Part shown: piece by piece, positions 8,537-17,989 of the stretch
How positions within the stretch are numbered: the first letter of the stretch is position 1
Layout of the letters: each line of letters opens with the position of its first letter
NCBI GenBank assembly: GCA_003455715.1
Contig: DMQJ01000135.1
Coordinates: forward strand, 1 to 21,739
Direction of reading: 5' to 3'
Length of the DNA stretch: 21,739 nt
DNA from: Acidimicrobiaceae bacterium
GTDB lineage: Bacteria; Actinomycetota; Acidimicrobiia; Acidimicrobiales; Ilumatobacteraceae
Notes under the pieces: model-generated
The model's input: only the letters and a program-made list of their open reading frames with translations
What the model was told of the DNA's origin: nothing
The model's database searches: none
Program-made: the position numbers and the translations under genes

Positions 8537-8779
8537 ATGCTCGTCGACATCCAGTTCAGTTCGGCCCACAACGACTGGGGCCGTGTACGCGACGCGGTAC
8601 TCCAGGCTGAAGACGAGGGCTACGACACCACCTGGGTGTTCGACCACTTCGACGGCACCGTCCTCGGTGGCGACCGCCCCCTCCTGGAGTGCTTCACCCT
8701 GATGGGCGCGATGGCCGCTGCCACCACCCGCATCGGTATCGGGGCACTGGTGGTGAACGTCGCCAACCGCCATCCGGCC
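8537..8779 (+). pseudogene. Luciferase-like monooxygenase (LLM), 5' fragment
   Basis: Eighty-one residues match the N-terminus of F420- or FMN-dependent LLM-family oxidoreductases: MLVDIQFSS, a helix with the AEDEGYDTTWVFDH motif, then TRIGIGALVVNVANRHPA. In complete relatives the chain continues for about 200 more residues after NRHPA. Here the similarity stops abruptly at about 8780, and the DNA beyond is the antisense of a dipeptidase gene. The frame remains open to 9133 but only as antisense shadow. Start candidates are 8525 and 8537. The fragment lacks most of the barrel and cannot be functional. Confidence 0.7.
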
Positions 8780-8782
8780 GCA

Positions 8783-9226
8783 CGGCGTGTTGTCGTTGTG
8801 GGTGAGCGTGAGGTAGCGGGCCCCCAGCCGGTGCAGCACGCGCAGCACGGCCAGCGACGAGCCGATCGAGTGCCCGCCCTCCACGCCGATGAGCGAGGCA
8901 ATGCGGCCAGCGGAGCGTGCGGCCTCCACCTCGTCGGCCGTGCGAGCGAACATGAAGTGGTCGGGCTGGCGGTCGACCATGCGGTGGATGAGGTCGATCT
9001 GCTGCAGCGTGGCAAGCACCGCCTCGGGCTCGGGCAGGGTCGACGGCACGTACGCCGCCCAGAACTGTCCGGTGACCCCACCCGAGTGCAGGCGAGGGAT
9101 GTCGGTGTGCACCTTGGGAAGCCCGGCCAATAGGTCGGCTCGGTCGAGATCGCTGTCGTACAATGTGCGCAGCGCCCATGGGAGGTCGTTGTGGCCGTCG
9201 ATCACGAGCGCACGGTAGACCGCCAC
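8783..9226 (-). pseudogene. Membrane dipeptidase (peptidase family M19), 5' fragment
   Basis: About 148 residues match the N-terminal part of renal-dipeptidase-type zinc peptidases: VIDGHNDLPWALR with the metal-binding His-x-Asp, then a segment with HTDIPRL and GGVTGQFWAAYVP, then IGVEGGHSIG with the metal-bridging Glu, and RYLTLTHNDNTP. Family members continue with Trp-Ala-Asp and about 180 further residues with the other metal ligands. Here similarity ends at the TGC codon at 8780-8782, where the luciferase-like fragment begins on the other strand. The minus-strand frame stays open to 8135, but this is antisense. A GTG at 9224-9226 is the likely start. It is divergent from argS. Confidence 0.75.
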
Positions 9227-9282
9227 GTCGACCACAGGGCCGCATGAGCACAAGTGGTTCGGGTGCAGCGAGGACTCACCGG

Positions 9283-9288
9283 TACCAT
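9283..9288 (+). promoter_or_regulatory. -10 element (TACCAT) for argS
   Basis: TACCAT ends nine bases before the argS ATG, and no Shine-Dalgarno sequence is present in the 20 bases upstream. This fits a leaderless or near-leaderless transcript. No clear -35 box is seen at 17 bases. Confidence 0.35.
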
Positions 9289-9297
9289 CGACACACC

Positions 9298-11036
<1,739 letters not shown>

Positions 11037-11040
<4 letters not shown>

Positions 11041-12314
11041 ACTCGCTGCCGCTCGGCCTGCTGCCCGACACCGCCACGGTGGAGGCCGACGGCGCGCTGT
11101 CCATCGGTGGTTGCCGGGTCGATGCCATCGCCGAGCAGTTCGGTACCCCGCTGTTCATCTACGACGAGCAGCATCTGCGCAACCGCTGCCGCGAGGCCGT
11201 CGCCACCTTCGGGGTGGGCAACGCGTTCTACGCCACGAAGGCCTTCCTGTGCACGGCGATGGCCCGCCTCGCCTATGAGGAGGGCATGGGCCTCGACGTG
11301 GCCAGCGGCGGCGAACTGTTCACTGCGTTGCGGGCTGGCGTGCCCGCCGCCGCGCTCGCCTTCCACGGCAACAACAAGAGCGTCGACGAGCTGCGCATGG
11401 CGCTCACCGAGGAGGTCGGCCACATCGTGGTCGACAGCTTCCACGAGATCGACCGTATCGAGGCGCTGCACCGTGAGGGGCTGCCCACGCCGCGCGTGCT
11501 CGCCCGCATCACCCCCGGCGTGCACGCGCACACCCACGAGTTCATCGCCACCGGCCAGGACGACAGCAAGTTCGGCTTCAACCTGGGCAACGGCGACGCC
11601 GCCCGCGCCATCGATCGTCTGCGCCGCTCGCCTGCGGTGGAGTTGGTGGGTGTGCACTGCCACATCGGCAGCAACGTGTTCAGCGCCGCCAACTTCGCCA
11701 AGGCGGTGGAGGTGATGGCCTCATTCGCCGTCCCGCTCGACCTGCCCGAGTTCGTGATGGGCGGCGGCCTTGGTGTGCCGTATGTGGAGGGCGAAGAAGC
11801 GCCCACGATCACTCAGTGGGGCAACGTGCTGCTCGACGCCTGCCAGGCCATGGGCGTGCGCAGCCGAGTGTGTGTGGAGCCTGGCCGCAGCATCGTGGCA
11901 TCGGCCGCCATCACGGTGTACGAGGTCGGCACGGTGAAGCACATCCCAGGTGTGCGCACCTACGTGAGCGTCGACGGCGGGATGAGCGACAACCCGCGGC
12001 CGGTGCTGTACGGCAGCGGCTACGAGGCGTTCCTGCCGCGGGCGGTGACAGCGCCCCGACCCGACCGTGCTCGCCTGGTGGGCAAGCACTGTGAGAGTGG
12101 CGACGTGCTCATCTTCGATGCGGCATTGCCCGACGGCGTCGCTGTTGGCGACCTGCTGGCCACCCCGGTCACCGGCGCCTACGGCCACTCGATGGCCAGT
12201 AACTACAACAAGCTCACCCGCCCACCGGTGGTGTTCGTGCGCGACGGCGTGGCCCGTCTCGCTGTGCGCCGCGAAACCTATGAGGATCTGGTTCGATGCG
12301 ACGTAATGCCCTGA
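11037..12314 (+). CDS. lysA: Diaminopimelate decarboxylase
   Basis: This 425-residue PLP enzyme removes CO2 from meso-diaminopimelate to give L-lysine, the last step of lysine synthesis. The PLP-binding lysine is in FYATKAF (Lys68). Other family marks are the helix with LDVASGGEL, the CHIGSNVF segment, the phosphate-binding MGGGLGV, the EPGRSIV motif and the CESGD active-site loop of the second subunit, followed by GAYGHSMASNYN near the C-terminus. The start is the GTG at 11037, which overlaps the argS stop as GTGA, so translation is probably coupled to argS. The 3' end overlaps the next gene by 19 bases. Confidence 0.97.
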
Positions 12315-12826
12315 TCGACGCTGTCATCCGTGCCGGAAAGGCGGTGCTGGAGTCCACGCGCAAGCCGTCAAAGAAGCGGACTCATCAGTCGTCCGATCGG
12401 CCGTCGACCCGCCGCGATGAACCCGTTCGGCCGTCGTCGCCACCGCCCGCTCGCGACATCGACAGCGACCGCATCGTCGTGTCGTACGAACCGTGCATGG
12501 ACGGCGACCCCGACCCCGGTGAGGTGGTGTGGACGTGGGTGCCGTACGAGGACGACCCGTCGCAGGGGAAGGACCGCCCGGTCATCATCATCGGTCGCCG
12601 CAGTACCCGATTGCTCGGGGTTGCGCTCACGTCGAAGCAGAAGGACAACGAAGAGCAGGTTCCTGTGGGCACCGGCCCGTGGGACCGAGAGGGCCGACCC
12701 AGCTACGCCAAGGTGGAGCGCCTGCTGGAGGTCGACCCCGACCAGGTGCGCCGCGAAGGCGCCATCCTTCCCCGCAACGCCTTCGACGACGTCGTGGAAG
12801 GCGTCCGCCGGTCGGCCCGCGGCTGA
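12296..12826 (+). CDS. PemK/MazF-like toxin-family protein
   Basis: This 176-residue protein has a basic, Ser/Pro-rich and probably disordered N-terminus (residues 1-58), then a PemK/MazF-type barrel from about 75 to 172. Family features are GEVVWTWVPY, the loop with DPSQGKDRP (87-95), and the following VIIIGR strand, equivalent to the G-x-RPVLV strand of MazF. MazF-type toxins cleave single-stranded mRNA; activity here is inferred and the N-terminal extension is unusual. The ATG at 12296 lies inside lysA (19-base overlap), so it is translated as part of the argS-lysA operon. No antitoxin-like gene is adjacent: upstream is lysA and downstream a secreted protein. It may be a domesticated or regulatory member rather than an addiction module. 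Confidence 0.75.
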   Translation: MRRNALIDAVIRAGKAVLESTRKPSKKRTHQSSDRPSTRRDEPVRPSSPPPARDIDSDRIVVSYEPCMDGDPDPGEVVWTWVPYEDDPSQGKDRPVIIIGRRSTRLLGVALTSKQKDNEEQVPVGTGPWDREGRPSYAKVERLLEVDPDQVRREGAILPRNAFDDVVEGVRRSARG

Positions 12827-12976
12827 CTGTCGACGCTCAGCAGCGCTGAAGAAGCAACGAGTCCTCAAAGCCGAGAACCAGCGTTGGCGCATGCACAGCG
12901 AAACGACACCGATGTAGTTCCTAGGTCGTTCGGACTATTTCTTCCCCTACCCCTTTCCGTGGCGGAAATTGAGGAA

Positions 12977-12982
12977 TACCGT
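12977..12982 (+). promoter_or_regulatory. -10 element (TACCGT) for the LPSAG protein gene
   Basis: TACCGT lies seven bases before the GTG at 12990. A weak -35-like TTTCCG (12954-12959) is 17 bases further upstream. The same hexamer at the same kind of distance precedes the thioesterase gene at 16201. The region 12827-12953 otherwise holds no recognisable gene. Confidence 0.45.
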
Positions 12983-12989
12983 ACGAATC

Positions 12990-13463
12990 GTGAACGCATC
13001 CGTGGTCCGATTCTGCGCGACTGCTGGCGCCCTTGGCGCGGCACTCCTGCTGAGCGCCCCCGCAGTGTCGGCGGCCGACACGTCGGTGCAGGCCGACGTG
13101 CACTGCGACGCCTCCAACGAGGGGGTTGTCGACATCACCCTCATCAACGACGGGCAGAGCATGGCCGTGTTCCAGGTGGATGGCGCGGCTCACTCGGTGG
13201 CGGCAGGCTCCGCTTATGCGCTGACCTACACCGGCGTCGAGGATGGTGCCTTCATCCTGCCCATCACCGCCGACGGGGCCGACGCCACGGTGCGGGTGTC
13301 GGTGGATTGCGAAGCCCCGCAGGTGCAGGTCGCTCCCGGGCAGCTTGAGTCGTTCGCCCTGCCGTCGGCTGGCAGCGAGACCACATGGGCAGCGGCCATT
13401 GCGGCCGGACTCGTGGCCTCCGGCGCTGCGGCCTTGTTTGCCGCTCGCCGCCGCTACAGCTGA
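12990..13463 (+). CDS. Small secreted protein with LPSAG sorting-type C-terminus
   Basis: This 157-residue protein has a signal peptide (hydrophobic residues 8-22, cleavage after AVSA at about 28) and a small beta-rich domain with two cysteines (39 and 107) that could pair. The C-terminus has the cell-wall sorting layout: LPSAG (124-128), a hydrophobic segment (133-152), and a basic RRR tail. Sortases attach such proteins to peptidoglycan by cutting the LPxTG-like motif; Ala in the fourth position is non-canonical. No sortase is in the window. I chose GTG 12990 because TACCGT sits seven bases before it. A TTG at 12969 in frame would place that element inside the gene. A role in the amino-acid cluster is not evident. 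Confidence 0.7.
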   Translation: MNASVVRFCATAGALGAALLLSAPAVSAADTSVQADVHCDASNEGVVDITLINDGQSMAVFQVDGAAHSVAAGSAYALTYTGVEDGAFILPITADGADATVRVSVDCEAPQVQVAPGQLESFALPSAGSETTWAAAIAAGLVASGAAALFAARRRYS

Positions 13464-13494
13464 ATCCTGTTTCCGAGGCAGGTGCGCCAGCCCG

Positions 13495-13500
13495 TAGCCT
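13495..13500 (+). promoter_or_regulatory. -10 element (TAGCCT) for hom
   Basis: TAGCCT lies seven bases before the hom GTG. TTCCGA at 13471-13476 is a possible -35 with an 18-base spacer. No Shine-Dalgarno sequence is visible, which suggests a leaderless hom-thrC transcript separate from argS-lysA. Confidence 0.4.
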
Positions 13501-13507
13501 GCACGCC

Positions 13508-14794
13508 GTGACGACGATCATCAGGTTGGGTGTGCTGGGCTGCGGCAACGTTGGCGCAGCGTTCGTGAAGCTGGTCGAGCAGCAGGCCGATGCCATCCAC
13601 ACCCGAACCGGGGTGCGGCTCGTTGTGGGCAAGGTGGCGGTGCGCAACCTCAGTGCCCAGCGCGAGGTCGAGTTGCCCGCCGACGTGCTCACCCGCGATT
13701 CGCATGCCGTGGTGGCCGATCCAACGATCGACCTCGTCGTCGAGGTCATCGGCGGCATCGAGCCCGCCCGCGAACTGATCACGACCGCGCTGCGCCACGG
13801 CAAGCCGGTGGTCACTGCCAACAAGGAACTGCTCGCCAACGTGGGCACCGAACTGTTCGCCACCGCCGATGAGGTCGGCCGCGACCTGTTGTTCGAGGCT
13901 GCGGTCGCCGGTGGCATCCCCGTGATCCGTGCCCTGCGTGAAAGCCTGCGCGGTGAGCCGGTGAAGCGGGTGATGGGCATCATCAACGGCACCACCAACT
14001 TCATCCTCACCAAGATGACCGAGGAAGGCACCGACTACTCGGCGGCGCTGGCCGAGGCACAGGCGCTCGGGTTCGCCGAACGCGACCCGACCGCTGATGT
14101 GGAGGGCTTCGACGCCGGGGCCAAGGCGGCCATCATGGCCACCATCGCCTTTGGTTCACGCGTGGTGGCCGGCGACGTGTACCACGAGGGCATCAGCCGC
14201 ATCACTGCGCACGACATCGCCATGGCCAAGCGGCTCGGCTACGTGGTGAAGCTGCTCGGCATTGCCGAGGCCGACCCCGAGTCGGGCGACATTGCCGTGC
14301 GTGTGCACCCTGCCATGGTGCCGCTCACCCACCCGCTCGCCAGCGTGCGAGAGAGCTACAACGCGGTGTTCGTGGAGGGTGGTGCAGTCGGCTCGCTGAT
14401 GTTCTACGGCCGTGGCGCCGGTGGCTTCCCGACGGCCAGCGCCGTACTCGGCGACGTCATCGATGCTGCGGTGAACCTCACCAAGGGCACGCACGGCAGC
14501 CTCGGTTCGTTCGGCAGGGCCACCATCCGGCCCATCGACGAGACAACGGCCGAGTATCTGCTGAGCATGGATGTGGCCGACCGGCCCGGTGTGCTGCACG
14601 CCGTCACCGGGGTGTTCGCACGTCACGACGTGAGCATTCGGGCCGCGGAGCAGGAGGGCAACGGCCCCGATGCCCGTCTCGTGTTCATCACCCATGCGGC
14701 ACGCGAGTCGTCGGTGCAAGCCACGGTGCGCGAGTTGCGCGAACTCGACGTGGTGCGCAACGTCGGTGGCCTGTTGCGCGTGATCGGGGGCTGA
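13508..14794 (+). CDS. hom: Homoserine dehydrogenase with ACT domain
   Basis: This 428-residue enzyme reduces aspartate semialdehyde to homoserine with NAD(P)H, the branch point to threonine and methionine. The Rossmann nucleotide-binding motif GCGNVG is at residues 11-16. Further family marks are VVTANKELLA (Lys106), EAAVAGGIP (130-138) and MGIINGTTNFILT. The C-terminal 75 residues form an ACT domain (DVADRPGVLHAVTGVFARHDVSI), which usually mediates feedback inhibition by threonine. The start is the GTG at 13508; the earlier in-frame residues overlap the LPSAG gene and are not family-like. thrC follows after two bases. Confidence 0.97.
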   Translation: MTTIIRLGVLGCGNVGAAFVKLVEQQADAIHTRTGVRLVVGKVAVRNLSAQREVELPADVLTRDSHAVVADPTIDLVVEVIGGIEPARELITTALRHGKPVVTANKELLANVGTELFATADEVGRDLLFEAAVAGGIPVIRALRESLRGEPVKRVMGIINGTTNFILTKMTEEGTDYSAALAEAQALGFAERDPTADVEGFDAGAKAAIMATIAFGSRVVAGDVYHEGISRITAHDIAMAKRLGYVVKLLGIAEADPESGDIAVRVHPAMVPLTHPLASVRESYNAVFVEGGAVGSLMFYGRGAGGFPTASAVLGDVIDAAVNLTKGTHGSLGSFGRATIRPIDETTAEYLLSMDVADRPGVLHAVTGVFARHDVSIRAAEQEGNGPDARLVFITHAARESSVQATVRELRELDVVRNVGGLLRVIGG

Positions 14795-14796
14795 CC

Positions 14797-16164
14797 GTGC
14801 GGTACGTCTCTACGCGAGGGCAGGCACCCGAGTTGGGGTTTGCCAACGTTTTGCTGGCCGGCCTGGCCAACGACGGCGGTCTGTACGTGCCCACCGAGTG
14901 GCCCACACTGCCCGCGGCCCGACCGGGCATGAGCTACGCCGAACGAGCCGCCCAGGTGATGGCCCCGTTCGTCGGCGACGACGTACTCGGCCTGCAGCAG
15001 TTGTGCGTCGAGGCGTACTCCACCTTCGCTCACAGGGCCACGGTGCCGCTGGTGCAGATCGACGACGGCCACTTCGTGCAAGAGCTCTTTCATGGGCCCA
15101 CGCTGGCGTTCAAAGACGTTGCTCTGCAGTTGGTGGGGCGCATGTTCGACACGGTGCTGCGCGAGCGCGGCCAGCGGGTCACCATCGTCGGTGCCACCAG
15201 CGGCGACACCGGCTCGGCAGCCATCGACGGTGTGAAGGCGTGCTCCAACGTCGACATCGTCATCCTCTACCCGCACGGCCGCACCAGCGACGTGCAGCGC
15301 AAGCAGATGACCACCGTCCACGCGCCGAACGTGCGAGTGGTTGCCGTGGAAGGCACGTTCGACGATTGCCAAGACATGGTGAAAGCCATGTTCAACGACG
15401 CGCCGTTCCGCGACCAGATGGGCCTCAGCGCAGTCAACAGCATCAACTGGGCGCGTGTGATGGCCCAGGTCGTCTACTACGTCACCGCCACCGATGTGTT
15501 GCGTGGCCCGGTCGACTTCTGCGTGCCCACCGGCAACTTCGGCAACGTGCTGTCGGGCTGGATTGCCAAGCGCATGGGCGCCCCCATCGACCGTCTGGTG
15601 GTGGCCTCCAACGCGAACGACATCCTCACCCGGTTCTTCCGCGACAACGACATGAGCACTGCGCCCGTGGTGCCCTCGCTGAGCCCCAGCATGGACATCC
15701 AGGTGAGCAGCAACTTCGAGCGGCTGCTGTTCGAGATGAACGACCGCGACGGCGGGGCCACGGCCGACCAGTTGCAGCGCTTCCGTGCCACCGGCCGCCT
15801 CGCCGTGGAGCCCGACCAGCGCGCCGAGTTTCTCGAGCACACCTTCCTGTCGGCCCGCGTCGACGATGCGGGAACACTCGATGTGATGCGCCGCACCTAC
15901 GAGGCCAGCGGCATGCTGCTCGACCCGCACACTGCGGTCGGCGTTGGTGCCGTCGAGCAACTCACCCATCTCGGTGCGGGGCCGATGGTCACCCTGGGCA
16001 CGGCCCACCCGGCCAAGTTCCCCGATGCGGTCGAGAAGGCCACGGGCGTGCGCCCGCCGCTGCCACCGCATCTGGCCGACCTGTTCGACCGGGAAGAACA
16101 CTTCACGGTGCTGCCCAACGACCTCGCCGTAGTCAAACAGTTCGTCGCGACGACCTTCCGCTGA
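14797..16164 (+). CDS. thrC: Threonine synthase
   Basis: This 455-residue PLP enzyme converts O-phosphohomoserine to L-threonine. The N-terminus RYVSTRG and the FxxGLAxDGGLYVP segment are typical of the fungal/proteobacterial-type (longer) threonine synthases. The PLP lysine is Lys106 in GPTLAFKDVALQ, and the phosphate-binding loop is SGDTGS (135-140). Conserved later motifs include SINWARVMAQVVYY and VPTGNFGNVLSGW. The GTG start is two bases after the hom stop, with GGGGG upstream inside hom, so the pair is translationally coupled. Its substrate requires homoserine kinase, which is not present in the window. Confidence 0.96.
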   Translation: MRYVSTRGQAPELGFANVLLAGLANDGGLYVPTEWPTLPAARPGMSYAERAAQVMAPFVGDDVLGLQQLCVEAYSTFAHRATVPLVQIDDGHFVQELFHGPTLAFKDVALQLVGRMFDTVLRERGQRVTIVGATSGDTGSAAIDGVKACSNVDIVILYPHGRTSDVQRKQMTTVHAPNVRVVAVEGTFDDCQDMVKAMFNDAPFRDQMGLSAVNSINWARVMAQVVYYVTATDVLRGPVDFCVPTGNFGNVLSGWIAKRMGAPIDRLVVASNANDILTRFFRDNDMSTAPVVPSLSPSMDIQVSSNFERLLFEMNDRDGGATADQLQRFRATGRLAVEPDQRAEFLEHTFLSARVDDAGTLDVMRRTYEASGMLLDPHTAVGVGAVEQLTHLGAGPMVTLGTAHPAKFPDAVEKATGVRPPLPPHLADLFDREEHFTVLPNDLAVVKQFVATTFR

Positions 16165-16188
16165 ACGGCGGCCTCTCACGCGAGGCTC

Positions 16189-16194
16189 TACCGT
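16189..16194 (+). promoter_or_regulatory. -10 element (TACCGT) for the thioesterase gene
   Basis: TACCGT lies six bases before the ATG at 16201, consistent with a leaderless transcript independent of hom-thrC. No strong -35 box is seen. Confidence 0.4.
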
Positions 16195-16200
16195 GGGCGC

Positions 16201-17031
16201 ATGGGGGACTTCGGCGACGACACGACACTCACACCAGCTGCCGACGGGTGGACTCGGTCGGTGCATCCCGACTGGACCATCTGGGGGCCGAATGGCGGGT
16301 ACATGGCGGCCCTCGCGCTGCGCGCGGCGGGGGAGTGCAGCGGTCGCTCCCGTCCGGCCAACGCCACCGTCCACTTCCTCGGCGTGGCGTCGCTCGAGGA
16401 ACCCGTGCAGATTTCGGCCAGCGTGCAACGAGCGGCCCGCACTGCCACCAGCGTGCGCGTCGACATCAGCCAAGGCGGCAAGCCGATGTTGGCGGCGATG
16501 GTGTGGGCCATCGACAACGAACTCGACGGTCTCCACCACTCGGTGGCCACGCCACCCCAGGTGCCATCGTGGCGCGAGCTGCCGACCATCCGCGACCGGT
16601 TCGCGGCTGCGGGCCAGACCTATGTGCCGAGCTACGCGTTCTGGGAGAACTTCGAGCAACGCCCGGGCCGGTGGATCGACACATGGGAGGAGCGCGAGGG
16701 CGAGCACCCCGACTACTTCCACTGGCTGCGCTTCACGCCGACGCCCACGTTCGACGACCCATGGCTGGAGGCTGCTCGGCTGTTGTTGTTGGTCGACCTC
16801 GGCGCATGGCCTGCGGTGTGTGCCCGCCACAACCAGCAGGACTACATCGCACCGTCCATCGACGTGAGCTGCGAGTTTCACTCCCTCGACGTACCCGAAT
16901 GGCTCCTGCTACACGGCGAGAGCGACCATGCGAGCGACGGGCTCATCGGCAGCCGACAGGCGGTGTGGAGCGACGACGGTCGTCTGCTCGCCAGCGGTAT
17001 CAGTCACCTTTTGTGCCGCTCGGTTCGTTGA
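16201..17031 (+). CDS. Acyl-CoA thioesterase family protein (double hotdog)
   Basis: This 276-residue protein has the layout of TesB-like double-hotdog thioesterases. An N-terminal hotdog contains WGPNGGYMAALALRAA (the helix of the first hotdog) and a strand with NATVHFLGVASLEEPVQISA. A linker and a second hotdog follow, with IAPSIDVSCEFH and the closing SRQAVWSDDGRLLASGISHLLCR strand pair. Such enzymes hydrolyse acyl-CoA thioesters; the acyl chain preference is unknown. Its 3' end overlaps the convergent YihY-like gene by 32 bases. It occupies the place where thrB is often found in actinobacteria. Confidence 0.8.
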   Translation: MGDFGDDTTLTPAADGWTRSVHPDWTIWGPNGGYMAALALRAAGECSGRSRPANATVHFLGVASLEEPVQISASVQRAARTATSVRVDISQGGKPMLAAMVWAIDNELDGLHHSVATPPQVPSWRELPTIRDRFAAAGQTYVPSYAFWENFEQRPGRWIDTWEEREGEHPDYFHWLRFTPTPTFDDPWLEAARLLLLVDLGAWPAVCARHNQQDYIAPSIDVSCEFHSLDVPEWLLLHGESDHASDGLIGSRQAVWSDDGRLLASGISHLLCRSVR

Positions 17032-17989
17032 GGCGCCTCGGTGCCTCGTCGAGCGCGAAGTACGTCGCCACCCGAGGCACTCGACGCGGGATGGCGCGCA
17101 CTCCCGGCAGCGCGAACAGCGCGGAGCTGACGCTGCCGATGCGTTCGTAGAGCACTGCGCTCACCACGAACGAGAGCGACATCAGCCGACCCATGAGGAA
17201 GAAGTTGCCGAGTGCCGCCACGGTGCCGGCCAGCTCGCCGAGCGTGTCGGACGTGCGGGCCACGCGGTTGGGCACGTACATCTGCATGAACCACTGCAGC
17301 ACGGTGTATCCCACGCCGAAGAGCACCGCAGCAGGAAGCAGCGCCCCGGGGTCGGACGTGCCCCTCGGCAGCGTGAGCATGATGGCGAACCACACCACCG
17401 ACACCATGGCGAACACGCCGAACCATCCGCCCAGCGTCGCGGCGACGCCCCCGAGGCGTTCGATGCTGGAGAACGCACTGCCGGCAACAATGCCGATGAG
17501 CAACACCCCGGTGAGCATCAGTGCCGTACGGATGCTCACCCGTGAACTCCCTGACGACAAGGCCCATGCGAGCGCCGACGACGACGCCAGCACCCGAGCG
17601 AGCGACCTGCCTGCCCAGGCGGTGAGGATGAGGCCGGTGAGAACGATCCACAGCGACTTGCTCCACGACAGCTGGCCGAGGGCTTCTGCGATCGGTTGCG
17701 TCGTGGCCGAGGCGTTGAGGTGCCGGTCCATCAGCGCACCGAGGCGCAGCAGGTTGACCAGACCGACGAGGGTCACGTTGGCGGGGATGACGAACAGGAA
17801 CAGTCGAAGCGCAATGGCGCTGCCGAGCACCGACCCGAACGCCGCCTGGTCGCGCTCGTACATGGTCTCGCCGAAGCCCAGCACCGGGTGCTTCGCGCCC
17901 AGTTCGCGCCAGCGCCGCAGGGACGCCTCGGAGAGCCCGACGATCCGGCTCTGCGGCCCGCCCGATGGTTGTTCGTCGTTGGCGCTCAT
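17000..17989 (-). CDS. YihY/BrkB family integral membrane protein
   Basis: This 329-residue protein has about six transmembrane segments (near residues 57-78, 112-130, 155-175, 185-208, 220-240 and 265-282). The pattern fits the YihY/BrkB family: an N-terminal amphipathic stretch, a RDQAAFGSVLGSAIALRLFLFVIP first membrane segment, and a LPAAVLFGVGYTVLQWF segment near the fifth helix. The family's transport function is unsettled. It is the last gene of a four-gene minus-strand operon: the ATG overlaps the preceding stop by four bases (ATGA). The 3' end converges on the thioesterase gene. Confidence 0.75.
   Translation of the reverse strand: MSANDEQPSGGPQSRIVGLSEASLRRWRELGAKHPVLGFGETMYERDQAAFGSVLGSAIALRLFLFVIPANVTLVGLVNLLRLGALMDRHLNASATTQPIAEALGQLSWSKSLWIVLTGLILTAWAGRSLARVLASSSALAWALSSGSSRVSIRTALMLTGVLLIGIVAGSAFSSIERLGGVAATLGGWFGVFAMVSVVWFAIMLTLPRGTSDPGALLPAAVLFGVGYTVLQWFMQMYVPNRVARTSDTLGELAGTVAALGNFFLMGRLMSLSFVVSAVLYERIGSVSSALFALPGVRAIPRRVPRVATYFALDEAPRRLNEPSGTKGD

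Noticed and set aside
8135..8777. Continuation of the dipeptidase frame on the minus strand past 8780
   Set aside because: Beyond the junction the frame is antisense to the luciferase-like fragment and overlaps the VOC gene; the sequence is unlike any M19 C-terminus.
8780..9133. Continuation of the luciferase-like frame on the plus strand
   Set aside because: It is antisense to the dipeptidase fragment and has lost all LLM similarity.
12836..12850. Small hairpin (TCAGC-AGC-GCTGA) after the PemK-like gene as a terminator
   Set aside because: The stem is only five bases and there is no T run, so it is too weak to call a terminator.
12902..12930. Inverted repeat AACGAC ... GTCGTT before the LPSAG gene
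   Set aside because: Arms of six bases with a 17-base gap are expected by chance at this length and the site does not overlap the promoter.
14623..16881. A 752-residue open frame on the minus strand
   Set aside because: It runs antisense through thrC and the thioesterase, both with clear family motifs; its His/Val/Gly-rich sequence is a high-GC shadow.
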